A DNA stretch of 64,000 bases from Stercorarius parasiticus (taxonomy: Eukaryota; Chordata; Aves; Charadriiformes; Stercorariidae). The stretch's first letter is position 1, and every line of letters starts with the position of its first letter. Of the stretch, positions 48,930 to 60,330 are shown one piece after another. The notes beneath the pieces are model-generated. The model did not search any database, was not told the DNA's origin, and saw only the letters and a list, made by a program, of their open reading frames with translations. The translations under genes and the position numbers were made by a program. The stretch lies in contig VWZL01000360.1 of NCBI GenBank assembly GCA_013396915.1, positions 318,284 to 382,283 on the forward strand, given 5' to 3'.

Positions 48930-50082
48930 ATGACTAGAATATTGCAATGGATGGATACATGTTTTTTAGGAAGGGCAGGCTGGAAAGGTTAACAGGAATA
49001 ATCGCCCATTACGTGAGAGAGCAACTGGAATGTATGGAGGACTGCTTTGGGTTGGTGCAGGAAACAGTTCAGAATTTATGGGTCAAGATAATGTAGGTAG
49101 ATCAATATGGGTGGTGTTGTGGAGTACCTCAGGTCTACAGGGGTATTGGAGACAATGCTGTTTAACATCTTCATTTATGACCTGGATAACAGAACAGAGT
49201 ACACGTACAGCAAGCCTGCAGATGACACAAAACTGGAAACAGCAGCTGATGCACCAGATGGTTGCACCGGCATTCAGAGGAATCTCAACAGGCTGGAGAA
49301 CTGGGCTGAGAGGAATCTCATGAAGTTCAACAAGGGGAAATGCAATCCTGCACCTGGGGAGGAATAACCCCAGGCAACAGAATACACTGGAGGCTGAGCA
49401 GCTGGAAACCAGCTCGGCAGAGAAGGACCTGGAGGACCTGGTAGACAAGTGGAACATAAGCCAGTAATGTAGCCTTGCATCAAAGAATGACAGAAGTATC
49501 CTGGACTGCATAAGGAACGGCCTTGCCAGCACATTCAGGGAGGTGACCCTTCCCCTCTACTTGGTACTAGCGAGGCCACATCTGGAGTTCTGGGTCCAGT
49601 TCTGAGCTCCTCAGTGAAGAAAGACACCAATTTACTGGAACAAGTATAGCACAGGGCCATAAAGATGAATAAGGGTCTGAGTCACCTTTATTATGGGGAG
49701 AGGCTGAGACAGCTGAGACTGTGCAGCCTGCAGAAGGGAAGGCTCAGGAGGGAATCTCATTTATGAGTATAAATATCTGGTGGGAGGGAATGAAGAAAAG
49801 AGAAACAGACTCTTATCAGTTGTACCCGGTGACAGGACAAGAGGCAATGGACACAAGTTAAAAAACATGAAATTCCATCTGAACGCAAGAAAACGCTTTT
49901 TACCATGAGGGTGGTCAAACACTGGAACAGGTTGCCAGAGAAGTTGTGGAGACTCCGTCCTTGGAGATAATCAAAACCCATCTGGACATGGTCCTGGACA
50001 ACCTGCTTTAGCTGACCTTGCTTGACCAGATGATGTCAAGAGGCCCCTCCCAACCTCAACAATCCTATGATTCTGTGAGCTG
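48930..50082 (+). mobile_element. CR1 LINE, internally deleted
   Basis: Sense CR1 of about 1.15 kb. The first 200 bp (GAGAGAGCAACTGGAATGTA, then TTATGGGTCAAGATAATG) resemble the endonuclease region. They join near 49135 to the reverse transcriptase region (LFNIFIYDLD, PADDTKLE in translation), so the middle of ORF2 is missing. It continues through the 3' part to CAATCCTATGATTCTGTGA at 50082. Frames are broken in several places, so it is dead. Confidence 0.88.
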
Positions 50083-53000
50083 GGCTCTCAGTTATTTTAA
50101 ACAAAACAAAAACACCAAACATACAAACCCCAACAAAATACAGATAAATTAATCTTCCAATCACCATAAAAGACAACTGTTTGCCTTTGAAACAAGATTC
50201 CTCAACTGAGACATCTTCTTTACCTAGAGACCATGATCGATTCACCTAATCTTCTCATTTATAGTCTAAAAGTCAGATTTCCTAAGTATGTCATTGTTAT
50301 AAAAATTTATTACTATGCTTCTTAGTTATTATAATAAATAATATAAGGAAGGTTGCAATTTAGATGTTTTTGCAAAAGCAATGGAAAACAGAGGATAGGA
50401 ATCATAAAAGCAAGTCTTGCATGAAGCTTTAATAACAACAACAAAAATCACAAAGTAAGTATACTCATGCTTCAGGAAAAAAATATCTCTTCTGTCAAGA
50501 TAAAGGGCAGCAAGTCTGGAAAGAACAAAGATGCCCATAAGAAGGGCATAAAAGTGTTAAAGGCAACTCCTGTTCAAGGCAAAGCAAGTTACTGTTCTAG
50601 AACAAAGGAAAACCTAGTCACAGCCAAACTACTATTTAGAAAATATTATTTAGCTAGTGAAATAGCAGAAACAACCAGACACCAAGTTTGAATTGTTTTG
50701 ACTATTCTCCTTTATTATCTTTCAAACTGTTGAAGAGATAGTCAGACGACTATGAGATTTCATAGAGTGCCTTAAAAACTGCCACTTCTCACTTCAAAGT
50801 TAGTTTGTCAGTTGTCAAGCTGAGATGAAGAAAAAGAGCTTGTTCACATTTCTTGTCTAGTGTAACAGAGGGTAAAATAAATTAACAGCTGTGTGAAAAC
50901 AAAAGCTTTCACAGAGACTCATTCATTTGGTTAAGTATCTGTAGCATGATCACACGTGCTTATCTTATCATAGCATACTATGCTTCATTCCAAAAGTCTC
51001 TTAATTGCAAGTGATGCATTACAAGCTAGTTTAAGAGTGTTTAAGTTAAAATTCACTCTTTGCCAGATGATTATACGTACCTTTTCTCAAAGACCAAAAT
51101 GGCTACACGAAAAATTTCAAAGCTGGCTAAAGTTAAACTTTGACACATTCAACTTATTCCCTCTAAATTAACTCCATGAAAGAATACTGGCATAAATAAT
51201 ACTGAAAAAACGTAAGCTGAGTGGCTATTGGGCTGCTTCAGAGAAAGTTGAGAAAAGAAACCTCAGGGGAAGGGTAAAAACGCAAGCATGTTATTCTGTC
51301 TGCTCCGTAACAGCAGTAGATACAAGCTTACTTTATGCCTCACATTTCTGCCTTATAACATTTGTGGAATGCATAAGCAAAGATTTTTTTAAAGGCAGAA
51401 AAAGTATGTTGGTACATGTACTGCTTTGAGACATATAAATAAATCTCTTTTCTCCTTTTTTTTCTTGACAACTAACAAAGTTTTGGACTCGGATCTCTAA
51501 GCTCTGATCCCACTCTCCATCTATCCATCCCATGTCTCTTGTGGGTTATCCCGCTCTCTTGCTCCCAACTTCACTCTTTCCCTGTGTTTTCCCACCATTC
51601 ATTCCACATCAATCTGCTCCAACAGAAATGGATTTTTGTTTCTGTCATTCATAAAAACACAAATCTTAGACTCACCTACTTCTCCAGTTTTCTTCTTTCC
51701 CTCACTGCACTGAACATACTATCTTGAAAAATGTCTTTATTGATTCATCTACAGCTATGTGGCATCCACCTATCACCTATGAAAAATGTAAATGTTCTGA
51801 AAAATTATCTAAGAATATTACTTGAATACTACTACTCATGAGCCTACTTGGTGCCTTTGAGATGGCCATTCCTAACATCCTTTTAAACACTTTTAATCCT
51901 ATCATCTTTTTGCTTTCCTTCAATATTCCATATCAGTATATACTGAGTTTTCCCTCACTGAGCTGCCTTTCACTACTCTACATATTTTCTTTATCTGGTA
52001 TCTTGTGCTAAAATAGCTTCAAGTACAACCTTGTAAGGTGAGTACATACAAACCTCCCTCACTGTTTCTTACTTATTACATAGTCCTACATAGTTTGTTT
52101 CTGATACTTCTTTCTAAGACCTTACTATCAATTCAAAACATAAGGTAGCTTGAAATGATAAAAATCATACTTTTAAAAGATGAAAACGTTTTCACAAAGC
52201 AGAAGATGCAATGCTGAATGAAACCCTTGATCTTTCTTCCTTAAGTTTTCTCAACTACTCTATTCTCTGGTATTTTATACAGTTATCACATGACTCAGGG
52301 ATCACTCTGACTCTTTTTCTCAGATTAGGAAAAAGAGTGCCTAAAACATTCTGGATCTTTTTGCACAAATTTGCAAGGTATTAAAGCCTGCACAGCCTTT
52401 GAATATTCAGCAGTCGCATAATTCCTCCTCTTCCTCGGTTTGTTATAAGCTCAAATACTTCTGCACCTACCTGTCTGTCTGTTAGACCATATTAAGAACC
52501 TCTCCCTTTCTCTTCTGTTTTCTCAGACACATCAAACTCCACATTTCCATAATTAACATTAGTAGCCTATAAAATCACATCCCTCAGAACTTACTCACTC
52601 CTCATGCCACCAAATGGCCAACTTCAGTTAGGTCAGGCTCATTAAGTTTCCTTTAAGAAATTCTGAACTCTCTGCCACATAATACTTTATCAGTAAAATT
52701 TTCTTTTATGGTCTACATAACTAATGCCTTAAAAACACTTTTGAAGACCCTCAGTACCTCATCTATGCAGGAGATGAGCAAAGCATGGGAACTGAGAATT
52801 TGTTGTTTCTTTAGCTTTTAAGTAATCTAATGCTTTCTAGATTTCAAGCAATCCCAAAAATACAGCTGCTGTGGGAAACTAGTAAGTAATAATAAAGCAT
52901 AAAAACCGACGCTATAGAGCTTTGTAAATCAACGTTTAAAATAAAATTAATGAAAGGAGATGCACAACACCACTAGAGGGCTCTAAATCCTTTAATAACA

Positions 53001-53612
53001 GTATGTTATTTTGGCTGATGAAAGGGGATTCCTACGACATGTTTTATGCAGCTCAAAACCTTGAGAGGGGCATAAACTGTAAAATCTAAATCCCCAAAAT
53101 GAGTATAAAAATCTTTTGCTGAATGCAATTCCAGCCTTTGTCTAAGAAAGTCCAGTTGTGGGACACTGTTCTGCAGGTCCTTTCCTCTGGAAGTTTTGCA
53201 GCACGATTGATGATAACTTTCAGATGCAAGGATTGCAATTGTGTTCTTTACATTTTGTTAGTAACTCCATGCACAGAACTAGGATGAGGATCTCTGCATT
53301 ATAAGGAAAAAATAAAAATCTCCAGTAGTTCATTCCTGAGGAAAGGCAGGGGCACACGGTTCTCAGAGCTGTAAATGAGGAAAGGGCCTTAACTTTGTTC
53401 AGTGGGATTTGGAGGAGATTGTGGAAAATGAGCTTGCTCTCTCTCCCTCTCACCCTACACCACTAGACAGCCCTTTTATATTCACAAAAGGCAAAAGCCT
53501 CCTATACCAGACAACCCACCAAAATGAAGAGTGAAAGGAAGTGCATGAAACACAGAGAAATTGTATCACTGATTTAAAACGTAAAAGTGTTTAATTTTGT
53601 AATTTTTCATTT

Positions 53613-54247
53613 CATAGAATCATAGCGTTGGAAGGGACCTCTGGAGATCATCTAGTCCAACCCCTCTGCCAGAGCAGGGTCACCTTAGAGCAGGTTGCAC
53701 AGGAATGCGTCCAGGCGGGTTTTGAATGTCTCCAGAGACGGAGACTCCACCACCTCTCTGGGCAGCCTGTTCCAGTGCTCTGCCACCCTCACAGTAAAGA
53801 AGTTCCTCCTCATGCTTAGGTGGAACTTCCTATGCTCAAGTTTGTGCCCATTTCCACTTGTCCTGTCGCTGGGCACCACTGAAAAGAGCCTGGCCCCATC
53901 CTCCTGACACCCACCCTTTAAGTATTTATAAGTGTTGATAAGGTCCCCCCTCAGTCGTCTTTTTTCCAGACTGAAGAGACCCAAATCCCTCAGCCTTTCT
54001 GCATAAGAGAGGTGTTCCAGTCCCCTAGTCATCTTGGTAGCCCTTTGCTGCACTCTTTCCAGCAGTTCCCTGTCCTTCTTGAACTGGGGAGCCCAGAACT
54101 GGACACAGTACTCCAGGTGCGGCCNTGGCACAGCCTTCTGGTGTGTCAGCCACCCCTCCCAGCTTTGTGTCATCGGCAAACTTGCTGAGGGTGCACTCTA
54201 TCCCCTCATCCAGGTCATTGATGAATATACTGAAGAGGACTGGAGGC
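53613..54247 (-). mobile_element. CR1 LINE 3' part, relatively young
   Basis: Antisense CR1: CATAGAATCATAGCGTTGGA at the 3' end, then a close match to the CR1 consensus. The minus strand keeps an open frame at about 53685-54124 for the end of ORF2 ([25 protein letters not shown] in translation). Low divergence suggests a younger insertion. At the N (54125) the flanking pieces are separated by several hundred bases in full-length elements, so sequence is missing or collapsed there. Confidence 0.93.
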
Positions 54248-54482
54248 CACAGGACAAGAAAAGGAAACAATAAGGAAAGTAAGATCAAAGGGAAATCTAA
54301 ACAATAGAAGATGGAGACCTATTAGCTTTGGAGACACAGTAGCTGTTCAAATTGTTTTATTGGACCAACAAATCTAGTAGTGGAGTGGAATATTCTAATT
54401 ATTTTTTTTTGAGAGAGAGAGGGCAAGAGACTGGGAGGTTGGAGAGGAGACAGAGAGAGAACAAACCAACCAAATTAATTAC

Positions 54483-54630
54483 CATGATCTTGATCAGGAG
54501 CTTCCAGGTTGTAGCCATAGCCGAGAAGGGTGCGGACTGCTTCCCGAAGACTGTCTTTGTTTGACTTCTTTGTCCGATCATCCAAAAGAGCATAAGGTAC
54601 GAGGCGAGGATTTCGTCGGTTTTTTACATC
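54483..54630 (-). CDS. RYR2: RYR2 exon 27 (end of P1 domain)
   Basis: The first RYR2 exon of the window in transcript order: 148 nt, starting in phase 0 at GAT after a gtgcag acceptor and ending one base into a codon at donor GTAATT. It encodes window codons 1-49. The [12 protein letters not shown] and [14 protein letters not shown] motifs mark the second RyR repeat of the P1 domain, a peripheral cytoplasmic module at the corner of the tetramer. The next exon upstream was not found in the remaining 9.4 kb. Confidence 0.95.
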
Positions 54631-56836
54631 CTGCACAAGTATGAAAAATCAATTCAATTTCAGAAACTCTACTTTGTCTTAAAAACAAAATTGTGCTATA
54701 GCAGCAATATAAAAATTACTATTTATATGATCTGAAATCATGGAACTGGAAATACAGCAAGGATTCAAAGAAGTTGCAATAGTCTAGAAACTAGTAACAA
54801 CACCAAATTTACTCAAAAAGTAACACACAAACACATGAAACTGCGTGGCTTATACCTGCTTTCATTTTCCATCAAATTTACTTAATGGGGCAACAATACA
54901 AACAAGAACGAGCATAAATGCAAAGAGTTTGACTCTTGCTGTTTGTTCACTTGGGTACAAATATCAAGATATAGAGAGGCTTTTATGATTGGTCAGACTT
55001 ATTAAGTACAAAAATAGCACCTATTATTTTAGAAAACAGTGCCTACAGTGAAAGTATCTTATTTCTTTTATAGCATTGCAGTTCTACTTTTAAGTGTCTA
55101 TGTCGTTTTCATTCTACTTTTGCAGGCAGAAAAGAAATAGCACATCCATTCTGACAAATACTTGCAGGTATCTTCCGTTGTCCTTTAAATGCTTAGATAC
55201 AGGACTATCTGCCTTTTGCCTTATTGTGGTGAGCAAACATTGAAGTGCAGTTATGAAGCAGTGCTTGATGAAAACTGGTTCTACCAGTGATCCTTATAGC
55301 AGAAGAAATATTACGGGACAAGCATTACCTATATGCTAAAAGGGCTAAGAGAAACATAAAGATAATGTATTGCTGGGGACACAAATTTCTGCACCATATC
55401 AGCTCTAGTTCTATTCAGTGGGAAGGGCTGGGACAGGGCGAACACAAGGACCATTTGAGGAAACTACTTCCCATATTTATTCCAAACACTGAAGTCGACG
55501 TCCCCTTTTTTCCAATACTTAATTTGGTAGATGGGGAAAAGGGCTGCTTCCAGAACAGACTGGACCAAAAAATGTTGAAGTAAATGTTATACGGAATTAT
55601 TATTTGATATAAGAATAACCACATTAACATCAGAGATGAAACACCACGGGTTTAATTATTTGTCTTCGAAAGGACATAAAAAGAGAATTAATTTCCTCTG
55701 AAACATTGTATGTCCAAAAGATACTATGAAATACTATCTTTAAAAATATGGAAGAGAAGTTTGGAATAACAATTACGTAACTCCTTATGCATGATATACA
55801 GTTTGACTAAACCACTGGTAATTGCCATAGCAACCATTAACACACATTAACATACTGACAAACAGCTGAAAACAATGTATGATAATGAAATATAGTATAA
55901 GTGCTTTTAAAAATGCCTAAGCACAAAATCAGAGTGAGGAAAAAGAAATCATAAGTATTAACCAAACTCAATTTTACAGTTTTTTTTTTTCTCTTGGGTC
56001 TAATTTTATTTAATACTGTGATCTTTTTCACCCATTCTCGACTTTTGCTACTTCTTTAAATACGAATATAAGAAGGGGGTTTTCTCTTAATAATATTGTT
56101 CTTTTTTTTCCTATGATATGTCTATCTAAATTATGAATGTTTTACTTACTGATGAATTAAGAACTGTTATTGTTATAGTCGTCATAATTTTTTGTACTAA
56201 CAATTTTCTGCACCTCTGTGGGTTAAGTATAGCTAATCAAGAGAATGATCCTATACAGTGATTGAACTTTGCACAGTCACAATCAAGTCAAAAAGACAAC
56301 TGATTAGCTAGAAGTGATAATTTTTATTGAGTACATTTGCAATTCATATATAGACTTAATTCTTACTATTCACTACAGAAACTTATTGTTTTGTATTGTA
56401 GAATGCTACAAGAAGGAAAACGCAGCCTACACTGTTGTTTTTTGCCAGAATTTTCCAGGTTTGACAGTCTGATACTTCATCAGACAACTGTGTTTTGTAC
56501 GGAGTTTGTCTGGCTATTACTTGTTCAAAGAGTCATTCGAAAGACAAAAAAAAAAAAAGCAGACCTCCTCCAGAAGACAAAAAACCCCAAAACTTAGGCT
56601 TGTTGACAAGATTCTGTTTCAAATGGTTTGAGCTGGGTAGCACACATGAAGTTTATATAATTCTTTGGTTTTGAATTCAGAACCTATCGTATCACAGAAA
56701 AAAAAAAAAGAAAAAAGCCTATATACTTTATTACACAACTTTGTCTTCATTTAATGTAACACAAACATTGCATTAGTCACTTAGAATTTAATTTGGAGCT
56801 ACTTCAGTAAAAGAAAGAATTGCAACCACGAAAAGT

Positions 56837-56901
56837 TGGAATGCCTTGTAGAATGTACCCTGACTATAAATGGAAGGAACTCATCATAAATAATGTTAAA
56901 C
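56837..56901 (+). repeat. Dispersed 65-bp repeat, copy A
   Basis: Begins TGGAATGCCTTGTAGAATGT, then ACCCTGACTATAAA. About 30 of the first 34 bases match 58501-58534, followed by a gapped match through TAAATAATGT. Family not recognised. Confidence 0.7.
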
Positions 56902-58500
56902 TCAAGAGATACAACATTGACCATGAAAAGTCAGTATTATTTTATGCAGTGTACACTACAGATTTTGCTATATACAGCAAATGACAGACAAAGAATTATT
57001 TAAATTGGCCAACATATACTTATTTGTAGGGTATAAACAGGTTTGAAATAGGCAATAATTGGTCAACAATGGCACTAACTGAATATAGCTCTTAAAAGTA
57101 ATAGAAAAGGACGACACAAAAAGTACCTATATACACACACCAACAAACATCAACAAGCTTTCTAAAACTTCCATTCCAGGTGATGAACACCCGTAACATA
57201 ATTCACAGAGGAAACACACTGGGAGCTGAGAGGTGCAGAACTGCATTCATTCCTTCAGTGAGTACGTGACATGTAGGTAACTGTTCTAGCGCACTCAATC
57301 TAACAACTGGTCTTGCAGCTTGCGTAGACCGATGTCATGTAAGAGTAAGAACAAAACAAGAGGAGTGTCCATAATGTCTAAATCATAGTCAAATTCTATA
57401 AGCAGCTCTAAAAGAAGAACCTATTAAGAGATACACTGTGTGTAATGAAGAAATACTCTTCAGAAGTAATTCAGTAACAGAAAACAAAGCCTCATATAAA
57501 CCTCTAAAAGGCATCTGAAATGATAAAAATAATATCATTTTCAGAGCTACAAATGTGATACTGCAAACGTATGCAATGCTGGGCCTTCCCAAAGTTCTGA
57601 GAAGTTCAGGAACAGCACAGGTCACTAGACTAAAAGGAACAAAGAGACACCAGAAACATACATAAATAAACACCTATCAAAAAGAAAGACAGTAAAAGAC
57701 TGAAAAATGAAAACATAGACTAGGAAGAGCGCAGGAAAAACATGATAATAATTTAACGGGATTGTAAGTTTTGTGATTTAAAGTGTTAGAGCTGTACAAA
57801 TACATATTCTGTGAGGTACTGAAATGATTTTGTTCTCATAACCAAGGCTGTTAAATGACAAGCACAAAGCAAACGTATTTCAGCACATATTCAGTGACAC
57901 AGACGTGCTGTTGTTTTCCTAGCTTCATTTGCACCATTAGAAAACATTCGTTCCACCGCTGTGAATTGATTCTGCTTGCTGCCGTGTCTGTGGATCCTGC
58001 ACTTCCACAGAGATTTCTGAGCAATTGCCACAACAAATGCTACTGGTGAACTTGCCAACAATGCTGTCAGAAACCCAGCTCAGTGTGCCACTGTGTGAGT
58101 GGACAGCATATACACCATGAACAGCATAATTTACCTACACCATACATTTCATATCTTGTTATCCAGAGGTCTAGCTTTTATGCATTTATCATTGCAGCTC
58201 ATGTTTAACCATAAACATTAAAATTAAAAATTATCTTATAGGGGAAAAAGGAAAAATAGAATTCTAAATGGCTATTTACTAAGTAAGTCATTCAGGATTC
58301 CAGAATTGGAAAGCACAATAAAGTCCTCACAAAGCCATATTCTTGAACATGTTAACAAATAATCCTAAATGTATCCACCCAAAGCAGAAGTTGTGTTCCT
58401 AACCTGACATTCTAGCAGCTGAGTTCCGTCCTTAGAAGTATGTGCATCCTTAGAAATACACGTACAGCTTCTACCATCTTTACTGAGGACTGTACCTATC

Positions 58501-58568
58501 TGGAATGCCTGGCAGAATGTGCCCTGACTATAAACTGAACTAATATACCAGTATAAATAATGTAAAAT
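58501..58568 (+). repeat. Dispersed 65-bp repeat, copy B
   Basis: Begins TGGAATGCCTGGCAGAATGT, then GCCCTGACTATAAA. Same orientation as copy A, 1.66 kb away; flanks on both sides do not match by eye. Confidence 0.7.
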
Positions 58569-60159
58569 GTGAAAGTGAGGTGACATAAATTGTTTTTACA
58601 AGGACAAGATGCCTTTCTATGTATATTTAATGATAAAATAAGTGACAAGCTTTCAACTTGTGATTTTTTCCCACACGTCCCATTTCTTTAGTGTGAATTT
58701 CCAGAACAGTGCCTCTCTTGCATGGCAGCACTAGGCAGTTCGAGAGGACCAACTCCTGATCAAACAGCGATTTCATATGTTTTCTACAAAAATCTAAAAA
58801 AAGTATGATCCTGACTTAAAAAGACCCAACTGTATTGCATTTTGGACCAAAAAGACATCACACTTGATAATTGCTTCACATTCCTGACTAATTATCCTAG
58901 GACAGGAAGCACAGATGCTCTTCACACAGTGGGAAGAACTTTTTACGTTGATGATTTTCATAACCAATTTTTGGAGGTGTGGGATTTTTAATATTTTTTT
59001 TTGCCAACATAAATGAGGTTTCATAGTTGCGGTTCTTCAGCCGCAACACACAATCCAACATGAAGAAAAAGCAAGACACCCTTTGACTAAGGGTGACAGG
59101 CAACTAACGGTGGCAATGCGCATAAGCAAAATTTGAAAGTCAGCATCTTTGATGGTGAACCCCACAAACAGTGGAGAGACCTACAAGTCATGTATTCAGG
59201 AAGGGGGAGGGGGTAGCTAATGTACTTGAAATTATTTTCATCTGCTTTCTGATCTCTAAGCTTGCCTCTTTTATCTCCCTTCTGTCTTTTCCTTATTTAT
59301 ATAAAAGTTTTATGAACATCAACCAATATCGTAAGTTCATGGATAAACTATTTGAGTTCTGAATATTTTCCATTTGATTGTGAAGATTTAGTCACAAATG
59401 CATCCTTTTGTACTTCAATGCTATTTTTCAGTCAGTTTGTAATGAAAAAATCCTTAAAAATGCCCACACAAAAAATTCAGGCAATTATGACAGGACATAA
59501 TGTCAAAATCTGTACACATTTAAAAAAAAAAAAAAGCCCCTTCTCATAGCACAAATGTAATTATTTTAATTTTCTTACACCAAGACTATATTGCTCCTTT
59601 GCCTGGACCTATATTCATTATCTATCTTTGATGATTTACCATTTCCCGAGTTCAGAGATGACCAACCTGCAGACAACCACGTTCTCCCTTAAAGGGACAC
59701 TGTCAAGTATTTTCATACTGATTTTGTGCTTGGTTTTCCACTTACCCCTGTTATTTAATACGTTCCTACCTGTTTTGTTCCTCCTGCTCCTTTCATGGAG
59801 CAACAAGCTACTGGAGTCTGTCCTACTAAAAAATACTTACTTGTTTGTGATCAGTGTCATCACAGCTGTCAGCACAGTTCTGGGAACAGGATTTATTAGT
59901 TAACTTGTGCTCTCTCTGCTGGCTGGCTGGTTGGCTCTGCAGCAGCAGAACAAAAATACTGTGTATAGTCATGCACGAAGAGCAGCTATCCCTTGTGAAG
60001 AAAAAAATCCTGAGAAGCAGTGACGGATTTAGAAGAAGAAAAAATCTGGAACTTGGAAGACATTTCCCCCACCAGATTATAACAGGAAAGAAATTATTTA
60101 TACATGAACTACTTGACAGTATCCCTTTAGTTTTTCATATTATACAATCCCAAGGCGGC

Positions 60160-60330
60160 ACTCATGATGGAACAAACCTACAAGATCATCTAATCCATCC
60201 TACAGACACAGCATGATTGATGTTTATAACATATTACCTGGTGATTAGTTCGCCTACTTTCAAACCTCTCAAGTTTCTTTCCCTTAGGAAACTATTTCAT
60301 AGCTCTGAGAGATCTGTCTATAGTATAACA
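60160..60330 (-). mobile_element. Possible degraded CR1 tail
   Basis: AAGATCATCTAATCCATCCT resembles the antisense CR1 3' end, and TAGGAAACTATTTCATAGC could be a decayed CR1 segment further in. The match is short and may be chance. Confidence 0.3.

Larger units (their letters stand above)
48597..54482 (-). other. Intron 27
   Basis: A 5.9-kb intron between exons 28 and 27, the longest complete intron here. It carries a plus-strand CR1 (48930-50082) and a minus-strand CR1 (53613-54247). The 50083-53612 stretch is AT-rich with no recognised element. Confidence 0.8.

Noticed and set aside
49030..49534. Several open frames of 86-149 codons
   Set aside because: They fall in the dead CR1 at 48930-50082; only the LFNIFIYDLD frame is meaningful, as a broken reverse transcriptase piece.
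57389..57673. 94-codon hydrophobic minus-strand frame
   Set aside because: Not similar to anything I recognise, no RYR2 homology, and hydrophobic composition is common in AT-rich noncoding frames.
59628..60216. Overlapping 91- and 120-codon plus-strand frames
   Set aside because: No domain, no splice context and no known family; treated as chance frames in intron 26.
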